A DNA stretch of 64,000 bases, from assembly GCA_033032865.1 (NCBI GenBank), contig JAWHQI010000611.1, positions 62,001 through 126,000 on the forward strand, given 5' to 3'. The notes under the pieces are model-generated. The model saw nothing but the letters and a program-made list of their open reading frames with translations, ran no database searches and was not told the DNA's origin. Numbering within the stretch: position 1 is the first letter of the stretch; each line of letters begins with the position of its first letter. Source of the DNA: Dactylorhiza incarnata (taxonomy: Eukaryota; Streptophyta; Magnoliopsida; Asparagales; Orchidaceae). The position numbers and the translations under genes were made by a program. This document shows positions 51,318-63,235 of this stretch, in pieces.

Positions 51318-53379
51318 TCATTTGCGGGCATCACTCGGCGCATCTTCCCTATGAAACCGCGCGACTTGGTCGCCTATCTGGAGAATTGTCCCTTGCATTT
51401 GGTTCATGCCGTGATTAAGGTGATTGATCATGCTATGAAGCCGCGCGACATCCCTCTCTACCCGCGCCGCTGCAATTACACGGGTAGGAAGGGCGGTTGC
51501 GGGCTCATTCGCACTAGCAATATGTTGGATCGTCCCGGCCACTGGAAGAGACGAGCTCGTCCCAGCATCCGGGCGGCGTGATCCACCCCGACCTCGATCA
51601 GCAGCATTAAGGGGACGTCGGCTTCCGCCGATCTCCCTCGACAAATGAAGATATTTATCCCGATAATAGGCGCAGTCCGCTTCAAGCTTCTGAATCAACC
51701 CGGGTGGTCAGTGCGACCACCTGATCTTGCTGCGCTTTCTCCTTTTCTAGGCGCTCTCTCCGCTCGGTCTCCAGCACAGCCCGGCTCTCTTTCCTTTCAG
51801 CCTCCAGTTCTGCCCGCAATGCAATCTTTTCTTCTTGAGCGGTCTTCTCCCGCTCCTCAAGGGTCCTCAACTGCTTTGCAAGAGTTTCAAGATTCCTTTG
51901 AAGACGGCCCATCTCATCCTCCATCCGAGTATCTGGTACAACCCGGGATCCCGGCGAAGGCGGATCAAGCGGAGGGAGATAGGACACCAGTTCGCCCGGC
52001 TCCGGAATAGAGTCGCGATCATCTACAATAAGAAAAAGCAGTCAGAAAGTGTTCAAAAGGAGATCGCCCTCTTCGAAACTTCCTCGCTTACAAGCCGCAG
52101 CGGTTTGGGTTGAATTCGGGCGGACAGGTCGCCTTGCTTGCTCGGTATCAAACTTTCGGCGTTGTTCTCTCCACGATCTCTCGCTCTGCCTCCGCTTAGC
52201 AACAGAAAATTGAGCAGTGGAGGGAAAGAAGCTGGGCGACGGGTTCAACAACGAAGCGCGCGACTTATTTCGAGGCCGCGGCCTGAAAAAACGAACAGGG
52301 TGGTAACCCGCTTCCTTTTTACCTTGCAGCAAAAGATTGGGTGGCGGCGGTGGCGGCCTGCAAAGTTGATCTCTTACTCGTTTCGCCTTCACCAGCATAA
52401 ATCGGAGACCGGTCATCACAGCATCTTCATGAGCCGGTACGGTCCTTTCGGTTCTGGTCGCAACCTCAGGGGGGACGACCGCCTGAGTGCTAGCTACAAC
52501 CTCAGGTAGGGCGACCTCCTTAATGCTAGTCGCATCCTCAGACAGGGCGGCTCCTTTCTCTCCTAGCGGGTTGGCAGCCTGCAGTTCGGAAGAAGTTCTC
52601 AGCTGATCATCTTGATTCTGAAGAGAATCAAAATCCTTGAGGAGGTCCCTTACGGAAATGCTATGGGCGTCAACGAGAGCCTGGTCGTTCGACTGGGGGG
52701 AGGGAGTAATCACGCCCTCCGAGACTTCATTCTCGCGCGACTTGCCTTGCATGCTGTCCGCTTTCGGTCTCCCGGACGCTGCCTTGTTCTTGGCTTTTAG
52801 CCTCTTCATCTTCTTCAGAAGCCTGTCCGCCGCGGACTCCTCCTTCCTCTTTTTCGACTTCAGGACGGCTGACTTTTCCGGGCTATCCTCGATGTTGACT
52901 ACTGAAGCTTGCTGGTCGCTCGGCTTGGGGGAGTCAATTGCCTCTCCCCCTTCATCTCTAATTTTTAGATGAAAAACCCCGGACGGGGTGACCTCCATCT
53001 TGAAAGACTCATCACCATCGCTCTTTGGGACGACGGTCTCCAAGTCTGTCTTATCCGGCGGAGGAGGCGGGTTGTCTCCCTTGTCAGAGAAGGCTGGGGG
53101 ATCAGTTGGGGATGGATTCGGGCGAATCTCCTCCTTTCTAATCGATAAGTCGACTGTCAATTCGGGATGCAGGTCGGTCGGCTTACTCGCTTCCTTTTTG
53201 GTCGATAAGTCGACTGTCAGCTCGGGAGGCAGGTCGGTCGGCCTACTCGTGGAAGCGACCGTTACTATATTGTCAGGCCGCGTCGTTTTCTTCTTCTTCC
53301 TCTTATCCTTCGAGCGGTCTCTCTCGCCGTTTTTTCCGGGCTTCTCAAGAACTTCGAGCTGGGCCATTAAATCCACCAT
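51318..53379 (-). pseudogene. aORF-a of E6, one deletion in exon 2
   Basis: Exon 1, 52323-53379, is fully open from MVDLMAQLEVLEKPGKN; the intron 52023-52322 (300 nt) has GTAAAA and ATTGTAG ends; exon 2, 51318-52022, encodes the coiled coil and ends REDAPSDARK. About 17 bp are missing near 51697 relative to E4 (TTRVD then IQKLEAD), which shifts the frame. It is the best family-C copy and with E4 shows the reading frame was maintained until recently. An open frame continues upstream into the LTR to 53631 by chance. Confidence 0.75.
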
Positions 53380-53569
53380 CTTTTTCGGGTTGTTCAGCCT
53401 AAAAGTCCTAACCGCAATAGGCGAGTAGTGACTCGTGATAGCAATGGAGTTATGCCAGAATAGAAGCTCCTGAAACATTTTATAACCAACCGGGTGAAAT
53501 CGGCGCGGTCTCCGGCTAGAACTGATATTTTCGAAATCTTCTCGGAAATTTAAAAATATGCAGGGATTA

Positions 53570-54335
53570 TGTTTACCCAGAAGACCGCTTTCAAGAGGAT
53601 TACTCGCAGACCGTGCGGTTTGCAGATCCAAGTCGCCCGACTCAGGTTATACAAGGTTCATCAACATCAACTAGCACAAGCCAGGCGGTCTGACATAATT
53701 CAGATCGCCCTCAAGTACTAAAGATAATCCAGGCCCAAGTCCAACAGGACAAGTCGCGGTCTCAAGTCGGAGACCGAGCGGATTGTGCCATAGAGACAAG
53801 CCAAGGTTCGGGATCAAAGAACAAGCCGCGGTCTCAAGTCGAAGACCGCCCGGATTGCATCGTCGCCTTGGTCGCGTCATCCTCAGCCTCTGGTCAGACA
53901 GGTCGGAAGGGCAAGCCGCCAAGTCGCGCGGCTTCTTTCTTTTCCTTCTTTGTGTATCCCGTCACCGCCTGCCCATTTCTCCTGTACCCGGGCAGATGGT
54001 TATTTTATCCCTGCCCGTTTGGGCAGGCCCCCGAGCCTATAAATAGGGGGCGGTACTGTTCCCAAGAGACACAGACTGGAATCCAGGAGCTCGCTTGTTT
54101 GAGCTGCGGACTCGAGTTTTCCGTCTTGCGGACTGTCTGGCCGGCCGGTTTATCTTTTCTGCATTTGTAACCGCCCCATTTTAATCAAAGGAAAGCCCAT
54201 CACAGGAGTGGCATTCTCCGTGACGGGCGAAGTCTGGCCTTGACCGCTACTAGCGGTCCCATTTTTCCCACCTAAAAAGTAACCGGCAACCCGCAGCCTC
54301 CGATTTCCTTCGGAGGTGCGATTTCGATCCCAACA
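53570..54335 (+). repeat. E6 3' LTR (family C)
   Basis: 766 bp, close to 49405-50180. TATA is at 54038-54046, the hairpin at 54195-54228 with an A-T pair replacing G-C. It ends GATCCCAACA and is followed by TTCAC and satellite. Confidence 0.9.
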
Positions 54336-57300
54336 TTCACAACTAAATGAACTGGAATGGGAAAACATGCGCTCCAATGAATGTAGTTCTACGAGCTCAT
54401 TTCGAAAAGGTGTTGTGTGGTAAAATCAGGCAACCGGATCAAAAGTTGTTACAGTTTAAAGTTTGAGCGTCATTTGGAGCTAAATCTCTCATTTTTCACT
54501 ACAACCCATTATAGATCAACCACAAACGAACTGGAATGGGTAAAACTTGTTGTCCATTGGATGTAGGGCTCCGATCTCATTCCGAAAAGGCGTCGTGGGC
54601 AAAAATCAGACAACCGGATCAAAAGCTATGGGTGTTTGAAGTTTAGGTGCCAATTGGAGTAAAATCCCTCATTTCAACTGCAATCCACTATACGTCGACC
54701 ACTAAATGAACTTGCTCGAGTAAATCCTATTCCCCTTTGGATGTATGGCTCTTATCTCTTTCCGAAAAGGTGTTTTGTGCAAAATCCGGACATCCGGATC
54801 TAAGGTTATAGCTGTTTGAAGTTTAGGTGTCAGTTGGAGCTAAATCCCACATTACCACTTCAACTCAATGCATATCGACCACTAAATGAACTACATTGGG
54901 TAAAACTCACTCTCCATTGAATGTAGGGCTCAGAGCTCATTTCGAATAGATGTTGTGGGCAAAAATCACATAACCCGATAAAAAGTTATGGCTGTTTGAA
55001 GTTTAGGTGTCATTTGTAGCTACATTTTGCTTTTACAGTGCAACCCGCTCAATGTAGACAACTAAATGAACTGTAATGGCCAAAACTTGTGCTTCAATGA
55101 TTGTAGGGCTCCGATCTCATTCCTAAATGGTGTTGTGGGGGTAAAATCAGACAACCAGATCAAAAGTTATTGCTGTTTAAAGTTTGAGTTTCATTTGGAG
55201 CTAAATCTCTCACTTTCACTACAAACCGCATCTAAAATTCTTTCATTTTGAAATGTATGTGTCATTTGGAGCTAAATCTCGCATTAACACTACAACCCAA
55301 TGTATATCGACCTCTAAACGACCTTGAATGGGTTAAATTCATTGTCCATTGGATTTTGGGCTCCGATCTCATTACGAAAAGGTATTGTGGGCGAAAATCG
55401 GACAACCGGATAAAAAGTTATGGATCTTTAAAGTTTAGGTCTCCATTCGAGTTAAATATCTTATTACAAACCCGCTGTATATTGACCACTAAACAAACTA
55501 GATGGGTAAAATTTGCTTTCCATTGGATGTAGGGCTCCGAGCTCTTTCCAAAAAGGTGTTGTGCGCAAAAATCGGACCCACATGTATATTGACCACTAAA
55601 ATGAGCTGGAAGGGTTTATAATTGTGCTCCATTGGATGTATGCCTCCGAGCATATTCCGAAAAGGTGATGTGGGCAAAAATCAAACATACAAATCAAAAG
55701 TTATGCTTGTTGAAAGGTTTAGGTGTCATTTGGAGCGAAATTTCACATTACCGCTGCAACGCTCTAAATATTGACAACTAAATGAACTGGAATGGGTAAA
55801 ACATGTGCTCCAATGAATGTAGTGCAACGAGCTCATTTCGAAAAGGTGTTGTGTGGTAAAATCAGGCAACCGGATCAAAAGTTGTTGCGGTTTAAAGTTT
55901 GAGAGTCATTTGGAGCTAAATCTCTCATTTTCACTACAACCCACTATAGATCGACAACAAACGAACTGGAATGGGTAAAACTTGTTGTCCATTGGATGTA
56001 GGGCTCCGATCTCATTCCGAAAAAGCGTTGTGGGCAAAAGTCAGACAACCGGATCAAAAGCTATGGGTGTTTGAAGTTTAGGTGACAATTGTAGTAAAAT
56101 CCCTCATTTCAACTGCAATCCACTATACGTCGACCACTAAATGAACTTGATCGAGTAAATCCTATTCCCCTTAGGATGTATGGCTCTTAGCTCTTTCCGA
56201 AAAGGTGTTTTGTGCAAAATCCGGACATCCAGATCTAAAGTTATAGCTGTTTGAAGTTTAAGTGTCATTTGGAGCTAAATCCCACATTACCACTTCAACT
56301 CAATGCATATCGACCACTAAACGAACTACATTGGGTAAAACTTGCTCTCCATTGAATGTAGGGCTCAGAGCTCATTTAGAAGAGGTGTTGTGGGCAAAAA
56401 TCACACAACCTGATCAAAAGTTATGGCTGTTTGAAGTTTATGTGTCATTTGGAGCTACATTTTGCAGTAACAGTGCAACCCGCTCAATATAGACAAATAA
56501 ATGAGCTGTAATGGGTAAAACATGTGCTTCAATGATTGTAGGGCTCCGATCTCATTCCTAAATGGTGTTGTGGGGGTAAAATCAGACAACCGGATCAAAA
56601 GTTATTGCTGTTTAAAGTTTGAGTGTCATTTGGAGCTAAATCTCTCACTTTCACTACAAACCGCATCTAAAATTCTTTCATTTTGGTATGTGTCATTTGG
56701 AGCTAAATCTCTCATTAACATTACAACCCACTATATATCGACCTCTAAACGACCTTGAATGGGTTAAATTCGTTCTCAATTGGATTTTGGTCTCCGATCT
56801 CATTACGAAAAGGTATTGTGGGCAAAAATCGTACAACCGGATAAAAAGTTATGGATCTTTAAAATTTAGGTTTCCTTTCGAGCTAAATACCTTATTACAA
56901 ACCCGCTGTATATTGACCATTAAATAAACTGGATGGATATTATTTGCTTTCCATTGGATGTAGGGCTCCGAGCTCTTTCCAAAAAAGTGTTGTGCGCAAA
57001 AATCAGACAACCAGATCAAAAGATATGGCTGTTACAGTTTATGTGTCAAGAGGAGCCCTCGTCACCATTGCAACCCCCATGTATATCGACCACTAAAATG
57101 AGCTGGAAGGGTTTATAATTGTTCTCCATTAGATGTATGCCTCCGAGCATATTCCGAAAGGGTGATGTGGGAAAAAATCAAACATACAAATCAAAAGTTA
57201 TGCCTGTTGGAAGGTTTAGGTGTCATTTGTAGCGAAATTTCACATTACCGCTGCAACGCTCTAAATATTGACAGCTAAATGAACTGGAATGGGTAAAACA

Positions 57301-58458
57301 TGTGCTCCAATGAATGTAGTGCTATGAGCTCATTTCGAAAAGGTGTTGTGTGGTAAAATCAGGCAACTGAATCAAAAGTTGTTGCGGTTTAAAGTTTGAG
57401 CGTCATTTGGAGCTAAATCTCTCATTTTTCACTACAACCCACTATAGATCAACCACAAACGAACTGGAATGGGTAAAACTTGTTGTCCATTGGATGTAGG
57501 GCTCCGATCTAATTCCGAAAAGGCGTTGTGGGCAAAAATCCGACAACCTGATCAAAAGCTATGAGTGTTTGAAGTTTAGGTGCCAATTAGAGTAAAATCC
57601 CTCATTTCAACTGCAATCCACTATTCGTCGACCAATAAATGAACATGATCGAGTAAATCCTATTCCCCTTAGGATGTATGGCTCTTAGCTCTTTCCGAAA
57701 AGGTGTTTTGTGCAAAATCCGGACATCCGGATGTAAAGTTATAGTTGTTTGAAGTTTAGGTGTCAGTTGGAGCTAAATCCCACATTACCACTTCAACTCA
57801 ATGCATATCGACCACTAAACAAACTGCATTGGGTAAAACTTGCTCTCCATTGAATGTCGGGCTCATAGCTCATTTCGAAGAGGTGTTGTGGGCAAAAATC
57901 ACACAACATGATCAAATGTTATGGCTGTTTGAAATTTAGGTGTCATTTGGAGCTACATTTTGCATTAACAGCGCAACCCGCTCAATATAGACAACTAAAT
58001 GAACTGTAATGGGTAAAACATGTGCTTCAATGATTATAGGGCTCCGATCTCATTCCTAAATGGTGTTGTGGGGGTAAAATCAGACAACCAGATCAAAAAT
58101 TATTGCTGTTTAAAGTTTGAGTGTCATTTGGAGCTAAATCTCTCACTTTCACTACAAACCGCATCTAAAATTCTTTCATTTTGAAATGTATGTGTCATTT
58201 GGAGCTAAATCTCGCATTAACACTACAACCCACTGTATATCGACCTCTAAACGACCTTGAATTGGTTAAATTCGTCCTCAATTGGATTTTGGGCTCCGAT
58301 CTCATTACGAAAAGGTATTGTGGGCAAAAATTGGGCAACCGGATAAAAAGTTATGGATCTTTAAAGTTTAGGTTTACTTTCGAGATAAATACCTTATTAC
58401 AAACCCGCTGTATATTGACCACTAAACAAACTGGATGGGTAAAATTTGTTTTCCATTG
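54336..58458 (+). repeat. 180-bp satellite with an eight-monomer higher-order repeat
   Basis: Monomers of 174-181 bp start, using the ctgg/cttg/ctac anchor, at 55787, 55966, 56146, 56326, 56506, 56754 (a longer unit of 248 bp precedes), 56929 and 57103; at 57284 the first type returns. The eight-unit period is 1497 bp; the preceding copy (54352-55786) is 1435 bp because of a ~65-bp deletion near 55575, and the third (from 57284) is cut by E7. A typical segment is caaccggatcaaaagttatg, gctgtttgaagtttaggtgt, catttggagctaaat. Open frames here are incidental. The size and organisation are those of a centromeric or heterochromatic satellite (inference). Confidence 0.95.
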
Positions 58459-59160
58459 TGTTCGATTCAAAAGTGCGCCTCCGAAGGAAATCGAGGGTTG
58501 CGGATTATCAGTTACTATTTGGTTAGGGAATTCGGACCGCTAGCAGCGGTCGAGGCCGGACTTCGCCCGCCGCGGCAAATGCCACTCCTGCGACGGGCTT
58601 TCCTTTGATTAAAATGAGGCGATTACAGCGGTTATAAATGTAGGAAAAGAGAAGTCGGCGGTCAGACAGTCCGCAAGAAGGGAAACTCGAGACCGCAGCT
58701 CAAACAAGCGAGCTCCTGGATTCGAGTGTGCGTGTCTTGTGAATAGTGCCGCCCCCTATTTATAGGCTCGGGGGCCTGCCCGAATGGGCAGGGATAGAAT
58801 AACCACCTGCCCGGGTACAGGAGAAACGGGCAGGCGGTGACGGGATTCACAAAGAAGATAAAGAAAGAAGCCGCGCGGCTTGGCGGCTTGCCCTTCCGAC
58901 CCGTCTGACCTGAGGCTGAAGATACCGTGACCAAGTCAATGATACGGATCGAGCGGTCTCCGGCTTGAGACCGCGGTCCGCCTTCTGGACATGGCTTGGC
59001 TGATCTTCATGATGCGACCTGGATGGTCTCCGATCTGAGACCGCGGCTTGTTTCCCGGGCTTGAACCTTGAGTTTCTATGTCTCAACTCGGACGGTCTCC
59101 TATCTGAGACCGCGGATAGCCTTATTGCCTTAGCTCTTGACTACCTTCAATCTTGGGGGC
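58459..59160 (-). repeat. E7 3' LTR, truncated
   Basis: Similar to the family-B LTR read in reverse (TGTTCGATTCAAAAGTGCGC) but clearly diverged. The minus-strand TATA is at 58756-58764, and the hairpin at 58565-58598 has one U-G pair. The homology stops at about tcttggggg (59151-59159). Confidence 0.85.
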
Positions 59161-60717
59161 TGGCCTCCAAGGAAAGGCCGGCTTTTAAGAAACCGGCCGA
59201 GTCCCGCCTCCAGACCAATCCGCGACTAAAGGAGGAGCTCGGCCTAGCGACTCCCCCATCTGTTAAGGTAAATGACTCACCGGCTACCCCTGATGCAAAA
59301 TCGGGCGGCCTGTTTCCGGACTCGGCGAGTAGCTTATCACTTAATGGAATCTTTCAGGATATGGATGAGCTGATGGGGCGAGATAAGCTTCTTGACAGCC
59401 CGGTGGCTTCAAAGCGAACTGCCCCTGTTACAGATAACACAGCCCAGCCTGAAGAGACCGCTCAGACAGAGGCCGAAGAGCGAGAAGTTGCTGCCCGCAC
59501 CGCCTTGGAGGTTGAAGAGAAAGCGAGGGAACTCGAAGAAGTGTTGAAAGTGCGGGCGGAGGTTCCCCCGGTGATGACCGGGGAGGAGATAATGATGGTG
59601 AAGAAGGAAGGGGCGGAACGGTCTTTAAACAAGCCGCTGCGGCCTGATCCTTTTGCGCCAGGTAAGCGCTCCACGGATTATAAAGCTATCCGCTTCTTCA
59701 TTCCGCGGCCTCGTCGCAATAAATTACTGAACCCACCGCCGAGCTTTTTTCCCTTGCGGCCTGGTCCTCTTTCGCTAGGCAGAGTACGGAGAGACTCTGG
59801 CGTGAGAAACGATGGAGGATGGACCCGGAACAGTCTAAGCGGCCTGTGCGCCCAGGCATTGATCTTATATTTATGTTCATTTTTGTATATATATATGGCG
59901 TTGCATGCTCTTGCTTTTTATAACCGCGCGGCTTCTTGCAGATAGCGAGGATCAGATTGCGAAGCTGGGCGACCTTGAGGCCAGCCTGCCTCCATTAGTT
60001 CCCCCGATATCAACCTGTGCGACGACTTCGCAAGAAGGGCCGCAACTGTTCGAGCATCTCGAGGAGGATCTAGCAAATCTGAGGGCTTGTTTGAAGGAGG
60101 TGGAAGACCAGGAGGCCGCCACTCTGACCGCTCTGGAGGCCGAGCGAATGGCAAGGAAGAAGGCTGAAGAGGCGCTGAAGGCACAGATGGAGATCGTCAG
60201 GAGATCCAGGACCGAGAGGGAGAAGAGCCTGGAGATTCAGCTTGAGACCGCGCGATCTGCCGTGGAGGTCGCGCGAGCTTCAGTGGAGGCCGAGAAGAAA
60301 GCTAAGGTGGCGCAAGTCGCTACTCTGACCGCCCAGCTCGAGAAGGAGAAGAGAGCATCTGCCAAGTCCGAGGATGACTCGAGATATTATCAGGATAAAT
60401 TCCTGCGGTTAACTAGAGAAGTCGCTTCGGGCCGGCGAAGTATGAATGATGGGATGCAGGTTGCTAGCCGCCCGACTGTTGGGGAAGGCTCAAATCCTCC
60501 CCCGGTTCGGGCGGCTGATCCAATGATTGATGAAGCCACCGCAATCCCCCGTATGATCGCCGCTTCGCGGGTTGAAAGGGATGCCGGGCGGCTTCATAGC
60601 ACAATCAACCACATCCATTATCATACCAGCCAGATTTACTCCCTTCTGAACACCACCAGCGACCAGGTCGCGCGACTGCATAGAGAGGATGTCTCCCCAG
60701 AACACCGCCAGCCGTGA
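59160..60717 (+). pseudogene. aORF-a of E7, start deleted
   Basis: The exon 1 remainder is about 59160-59661 (SKERPAFKKPAESRLQTN onwards); the intron 59662-59941 has GTAAGC and TTCTTGCAG ends; exon 2, 59942-60717, is fully open to REDVSPEHRQP. The coiled coil (RMARKKAEEALKAQMEI) is longer than in E2, where this part is shortened. The intron keeps about 155 nt more than that of E2, including a stretch shared with E3. It has no ATG of its own because the LTR is fused to it. Confidence 0.75.
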
Positions 60718-60854
60718 ACGGCTTTGTAGAACAATTTTGTATTATGAATACGGCTTGTTGATTTCGGCCTCTGTTTAGACAATGCTTCTTTTTACTTTAT
60801 GTCTTTTATTTGAATAACCCGTGCGGGTTCTTGCTTAGCCGCTGTGTTTGTGTT

Positions 60855-62142
60855 TGTTTACCCAGAAATCGGCGATCCTCTCCGAAGAGGCCTTTTTCGC
60901 GACGTTTTTATACATGACGCGCCCAGAATGGTAAGAAGGGGCGACCTCCTCCTTCAGATCGCCCAAGGCGTGTGGCCTCCTTCAGGCCGCCCAGCAGGGG
61001 GCAGCCTCCCCCGTCAGGCCGCCCAACAGGGGGCGGCCTCCTCCGTCAGGCCGCCCGGCAGGGGGCGGCCTCCTCCGTCAGGCCGCCCGGCAGGGGGCGG
61101 CCTCCTCCGTCAGGCCGCCCGGCAGGGGGCGGCCCCCTCCGTCAGGCCGCCCGGCAGGGGGCGGCCTCCTCCGTCAGGCCGCCCGGCAGGGGGCGGCCTC
61201 CTCCGTCAGGCCGCCCGGCATGGGGCGGCCTCCTCCGTCAGGCCGCCCGGCAGGGGGCGGACTCCTCCGTCAGGCCGCCCAGCAGGGGGCGCCTCCTCCG
61301 TCAGGACGCCCAGCAGGGGCGGCCTCCGCCGTCAGGCCGCCCAACAGGGGCGGCCTCCTCCGTCAGGCCGCCCGGCAGGGGGCGGCCTCCTCCGTCAGGC
61401 CGCCCGGCAGGAGGCGGCCTCCTCCGTCAGGCCGCCCGGCAGGAGGCGGCCTCCTCCGTCAGGCCTCCCAGCAGGGGCGGCCTCCGCCGTCAGGCCGCCC
61501 AACAGGGGCGGCCTCCGCCGTCAGGCCGCTAAGCCAGACGGCCTCTTCCTTCAGACCGCGCAGGTAGGGATCCAGTCACCGGCTCACCGGAGGTGACGAC
61601 ATCGACCCAGAGCCTATAAATAGGACCCTCGACCATGAACAAAGGACAGGCAAGTTGGGGGCAAAACTAGCGGATAGAAACAGCCAGACCGCACCTAACA
61701 GCGGCCAGGTCGGGCGGCCTCAGCAAAGCAGCCCGGGCGACCTCACCAAATAGGTCGAGCGACCTCAGCAAAGCAGCCCGGGCGACCTCACCAAACAGCT
61801 CGGGCGGCCTCAGCAAAGCAGCCCGGGCGACCTCAACAAACAGGCCAGGCGGCCTCAACAAAACAGCCTGGGCGACTTGTTTTTCTTATCTGTCGTCCTC
61901 TTGTACTCATTTCATTTCCATGTATTAAGAGTGGCAAGTTGTAAGACAGATTATTGAATAAAGGGAAAGCCCGTCGCAGGAGTGGCTTTTGCCGCGACGG
62001 GCGAAGTCTGGCCTCGCCGCAAGCTAGCGGCCCTCTCTTCTTCTCCCCTCTTCACTCGCGACCCAAGTAACCAGCTGCTCGCGGCCTCCTTTTCCCCCAA
62101 TCCCCTCGAGTAGATCGTGGAGGTGCAATTTTGGATTCAACA
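60855..62142 (+). repeat. Family-A 5' LTR of E5
   Basis: 1288 bp, TGTTTACCCAG to GGATTCAACA. TATA is at 61615-61623, four ~45-bp repeats follow it (about 61700-61870), AATAAA lies near 61957, and the hairpin at 61969-62002. Confidence 0.95.
60968..61535 (+). repeat. 32-bp U3 minisatellite of family A (E5)
   Basis: About 17 units of ccgcccggcagggggcggcc plus tcctccgtcagg. The unit has a perfect 8-bp inverted repeat, AGGCCGCC and GGCGGCCT. Most units are 32 bp against 31 bp in E1, with a few of 31 near the right end. Confidence 0.95.
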
Positions 62143-62419
62143 GAAACACGCGGCCTTCAGATAGCGAGTGGTTGATGAACAACAGTTGCGATGAAGACGC
62201 GAGATTTGGCCTGAAATACACTCAATCTTAAAACGGCCATAACTTTTGATCCGGGTGTCGGAATTCAGAAATTCAAAGCCCGACGCGACCGGATCGAGCC
62301 GAACTATCCAAAAATTGAACGGGTTTCCCCGTTCAGCCACTTTTCAGCCCTCAGATTTCAAAAATTCGGCTCCGTTTGAAAGTTATTTCAGTTTTTCTCT
62401 TTCGGCAATTTCTGTTTTC
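62143..62419 (+). other. Primer-binding segment and leader of E5
   Basis: The first 23 bases equal those of E1. The CCATAACTTTTGATCCGG motif is at about 62237-62254. Confidence 0.6.
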
Positions 62420-62674
62420 ATGGATCATCCGTCCAAGGGCCTCGGGCATCCCTCCGATCACCCAGAAATGCGTGTGCAAAACAACGACATCCATCACCTA
62501 TTAGCAGAGAACGTTCCACTCAAAGGACAAGTGGATTCTCAACCTCATACTGCAACGACTACTAATGACAAGCTTTTCAGCAATCATATAGAACATTTGG
62601 CGCAACCTGAAGCAGAAGATCCCTCTACTCCTCACCCTATACTCCTTACAATGAGTTTTATAAGGTGTGTATGA
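62420..62674 (+). CDS. Small leader ORF of family A (E5 copy)
   Basis: 84 codons from the ATG at 62420 (MDHPSKGLGHPSDHPEM) to FIRCV. The first 50 residues match E1 with a few substitutions. The rest (LFSNHIEHLAQPEAEDPSTP) is also recognisable in E1 after its two-base loss. Polar, no membrane segment, no known motif. A GTGTGTATG donor-like site lies at its end and TTTTCTTGCAG at about 62708-62718, so it may be spliced onto downstream gag sequence. It could be a gag N-terminus rather than a separate gene. Confidence 0.45.
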   Translation: MDHPSKGLGHPSDHPEMRVQNNDIHHLLAENVPLKGQVDSQPHTATTTNDKLFSNHIEHLAQPEAEDPSTPHPILLTMSFIRCV

Positions 62675-62756
62675 GTAATTCTCCATATCATGTTGATGGG
62701 CTAACTTTTCTTGCAGGATAATACCAAGATCCTTCCTATTATTAAACTTCCGAGTT

Positions 62757-62903
62757 AAGCCGAGGCTACCTGTCTATTCTGGGATAAGTGATCCAGTTTT
62801 TCATCTACAAGCATTTGAGGCGGCTACTTCACTAAGAACCTCAGTTCAAGATGAAGCAACTATCAGACTAGTACGGTGGTCTTCAAAACGGTTCTATCCT
62901 TAA
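62757..62903 (+). pseudogene. Fused gag and integrase scraps in E5
   Basis: Read on, it gives PRLPVYSGISDPVFHLQAFEA (gag; compare PRMSAYSGESDPAIHLQAFE of E2), then QDEATIR (integrase tail; compare LQDEATIRQEEV) and KRFYP (end of pol). Two internal deletions have joined parts that lie kilobases apart in E2. E1 kept a different set. Confidence 0.75.
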
Positions 62904-63235
62904 TGATAATGCTCTCATTTGTTTGCATTTTGATATCGAATGAAGTGGATACAATACTGACACTCTTCTTTGTGACTTGTCTGTTCCTTATTATCAAACT
63001 CACTGAACCATGGAGACATCGCCAGGTTCTGCTTGAACCCCCTCGGATTGTAGTCATTAGCGTAAAACCACGAAGATCATGTGTAGCGGGGATTTTTCGC
63101 ACACGTGTAGTGGTAGCTTGCCAATTCCCGTGCGGTGGTCTTCGGAACCTTGGATCCCGGCTGATATCCGACACACCCCTGCATCAAGGGAGGTCTAGGT
63201 GAATGTTGGCTCTTTCATGCCCCGAGAGAGATATA

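Larger units (their letters stand above)
50181..54335 (+). mobile_element. E6: family-C element, 3' part with a large internal deletion
   Basis: It begins with 24 bp of reverse transcriptase coding sequence (50181-50204) that switch directly to intron 1 of aORF-b. Everything between (rest of pol, post-pol region, aORF-b exons 2 and 3) is missing. Then follow aORF-b exon 1, aORF-a, a polypurine tract and the 3' LTR (53570-54335). It sits in the 180-bp satellite. The 5' part must lie left of the window, beyond E4. Confidence 0.85.
58459..60854 (-). mobile_element. E7: 3' end of a family-B-like element, minus strand
   Basis: The LTR end (58459) abuts satellite; CATTG (58454-58458) is the expected duplication. 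The LTR is cut short near 59160 and fused to the interior of aORF-a, so the LTR start, polypurine tract and aORF-a start are missing. The element continues to 60854, where E5 inserted in the spacer after aORF-a. Confidence 0.85.

Noticed and set aside
54336..54340. TTCAC as a proven target-site duplication of E6
   Set aside because: The left end of E6 is outside the window and the satellite varies at this place, so it cannot be confirmed.
55248..55532. Short open frames in the satellite
   Set aside because: The frames are broken in other monomers and show no codon bias; the sequence is tandem noncoding DNA.
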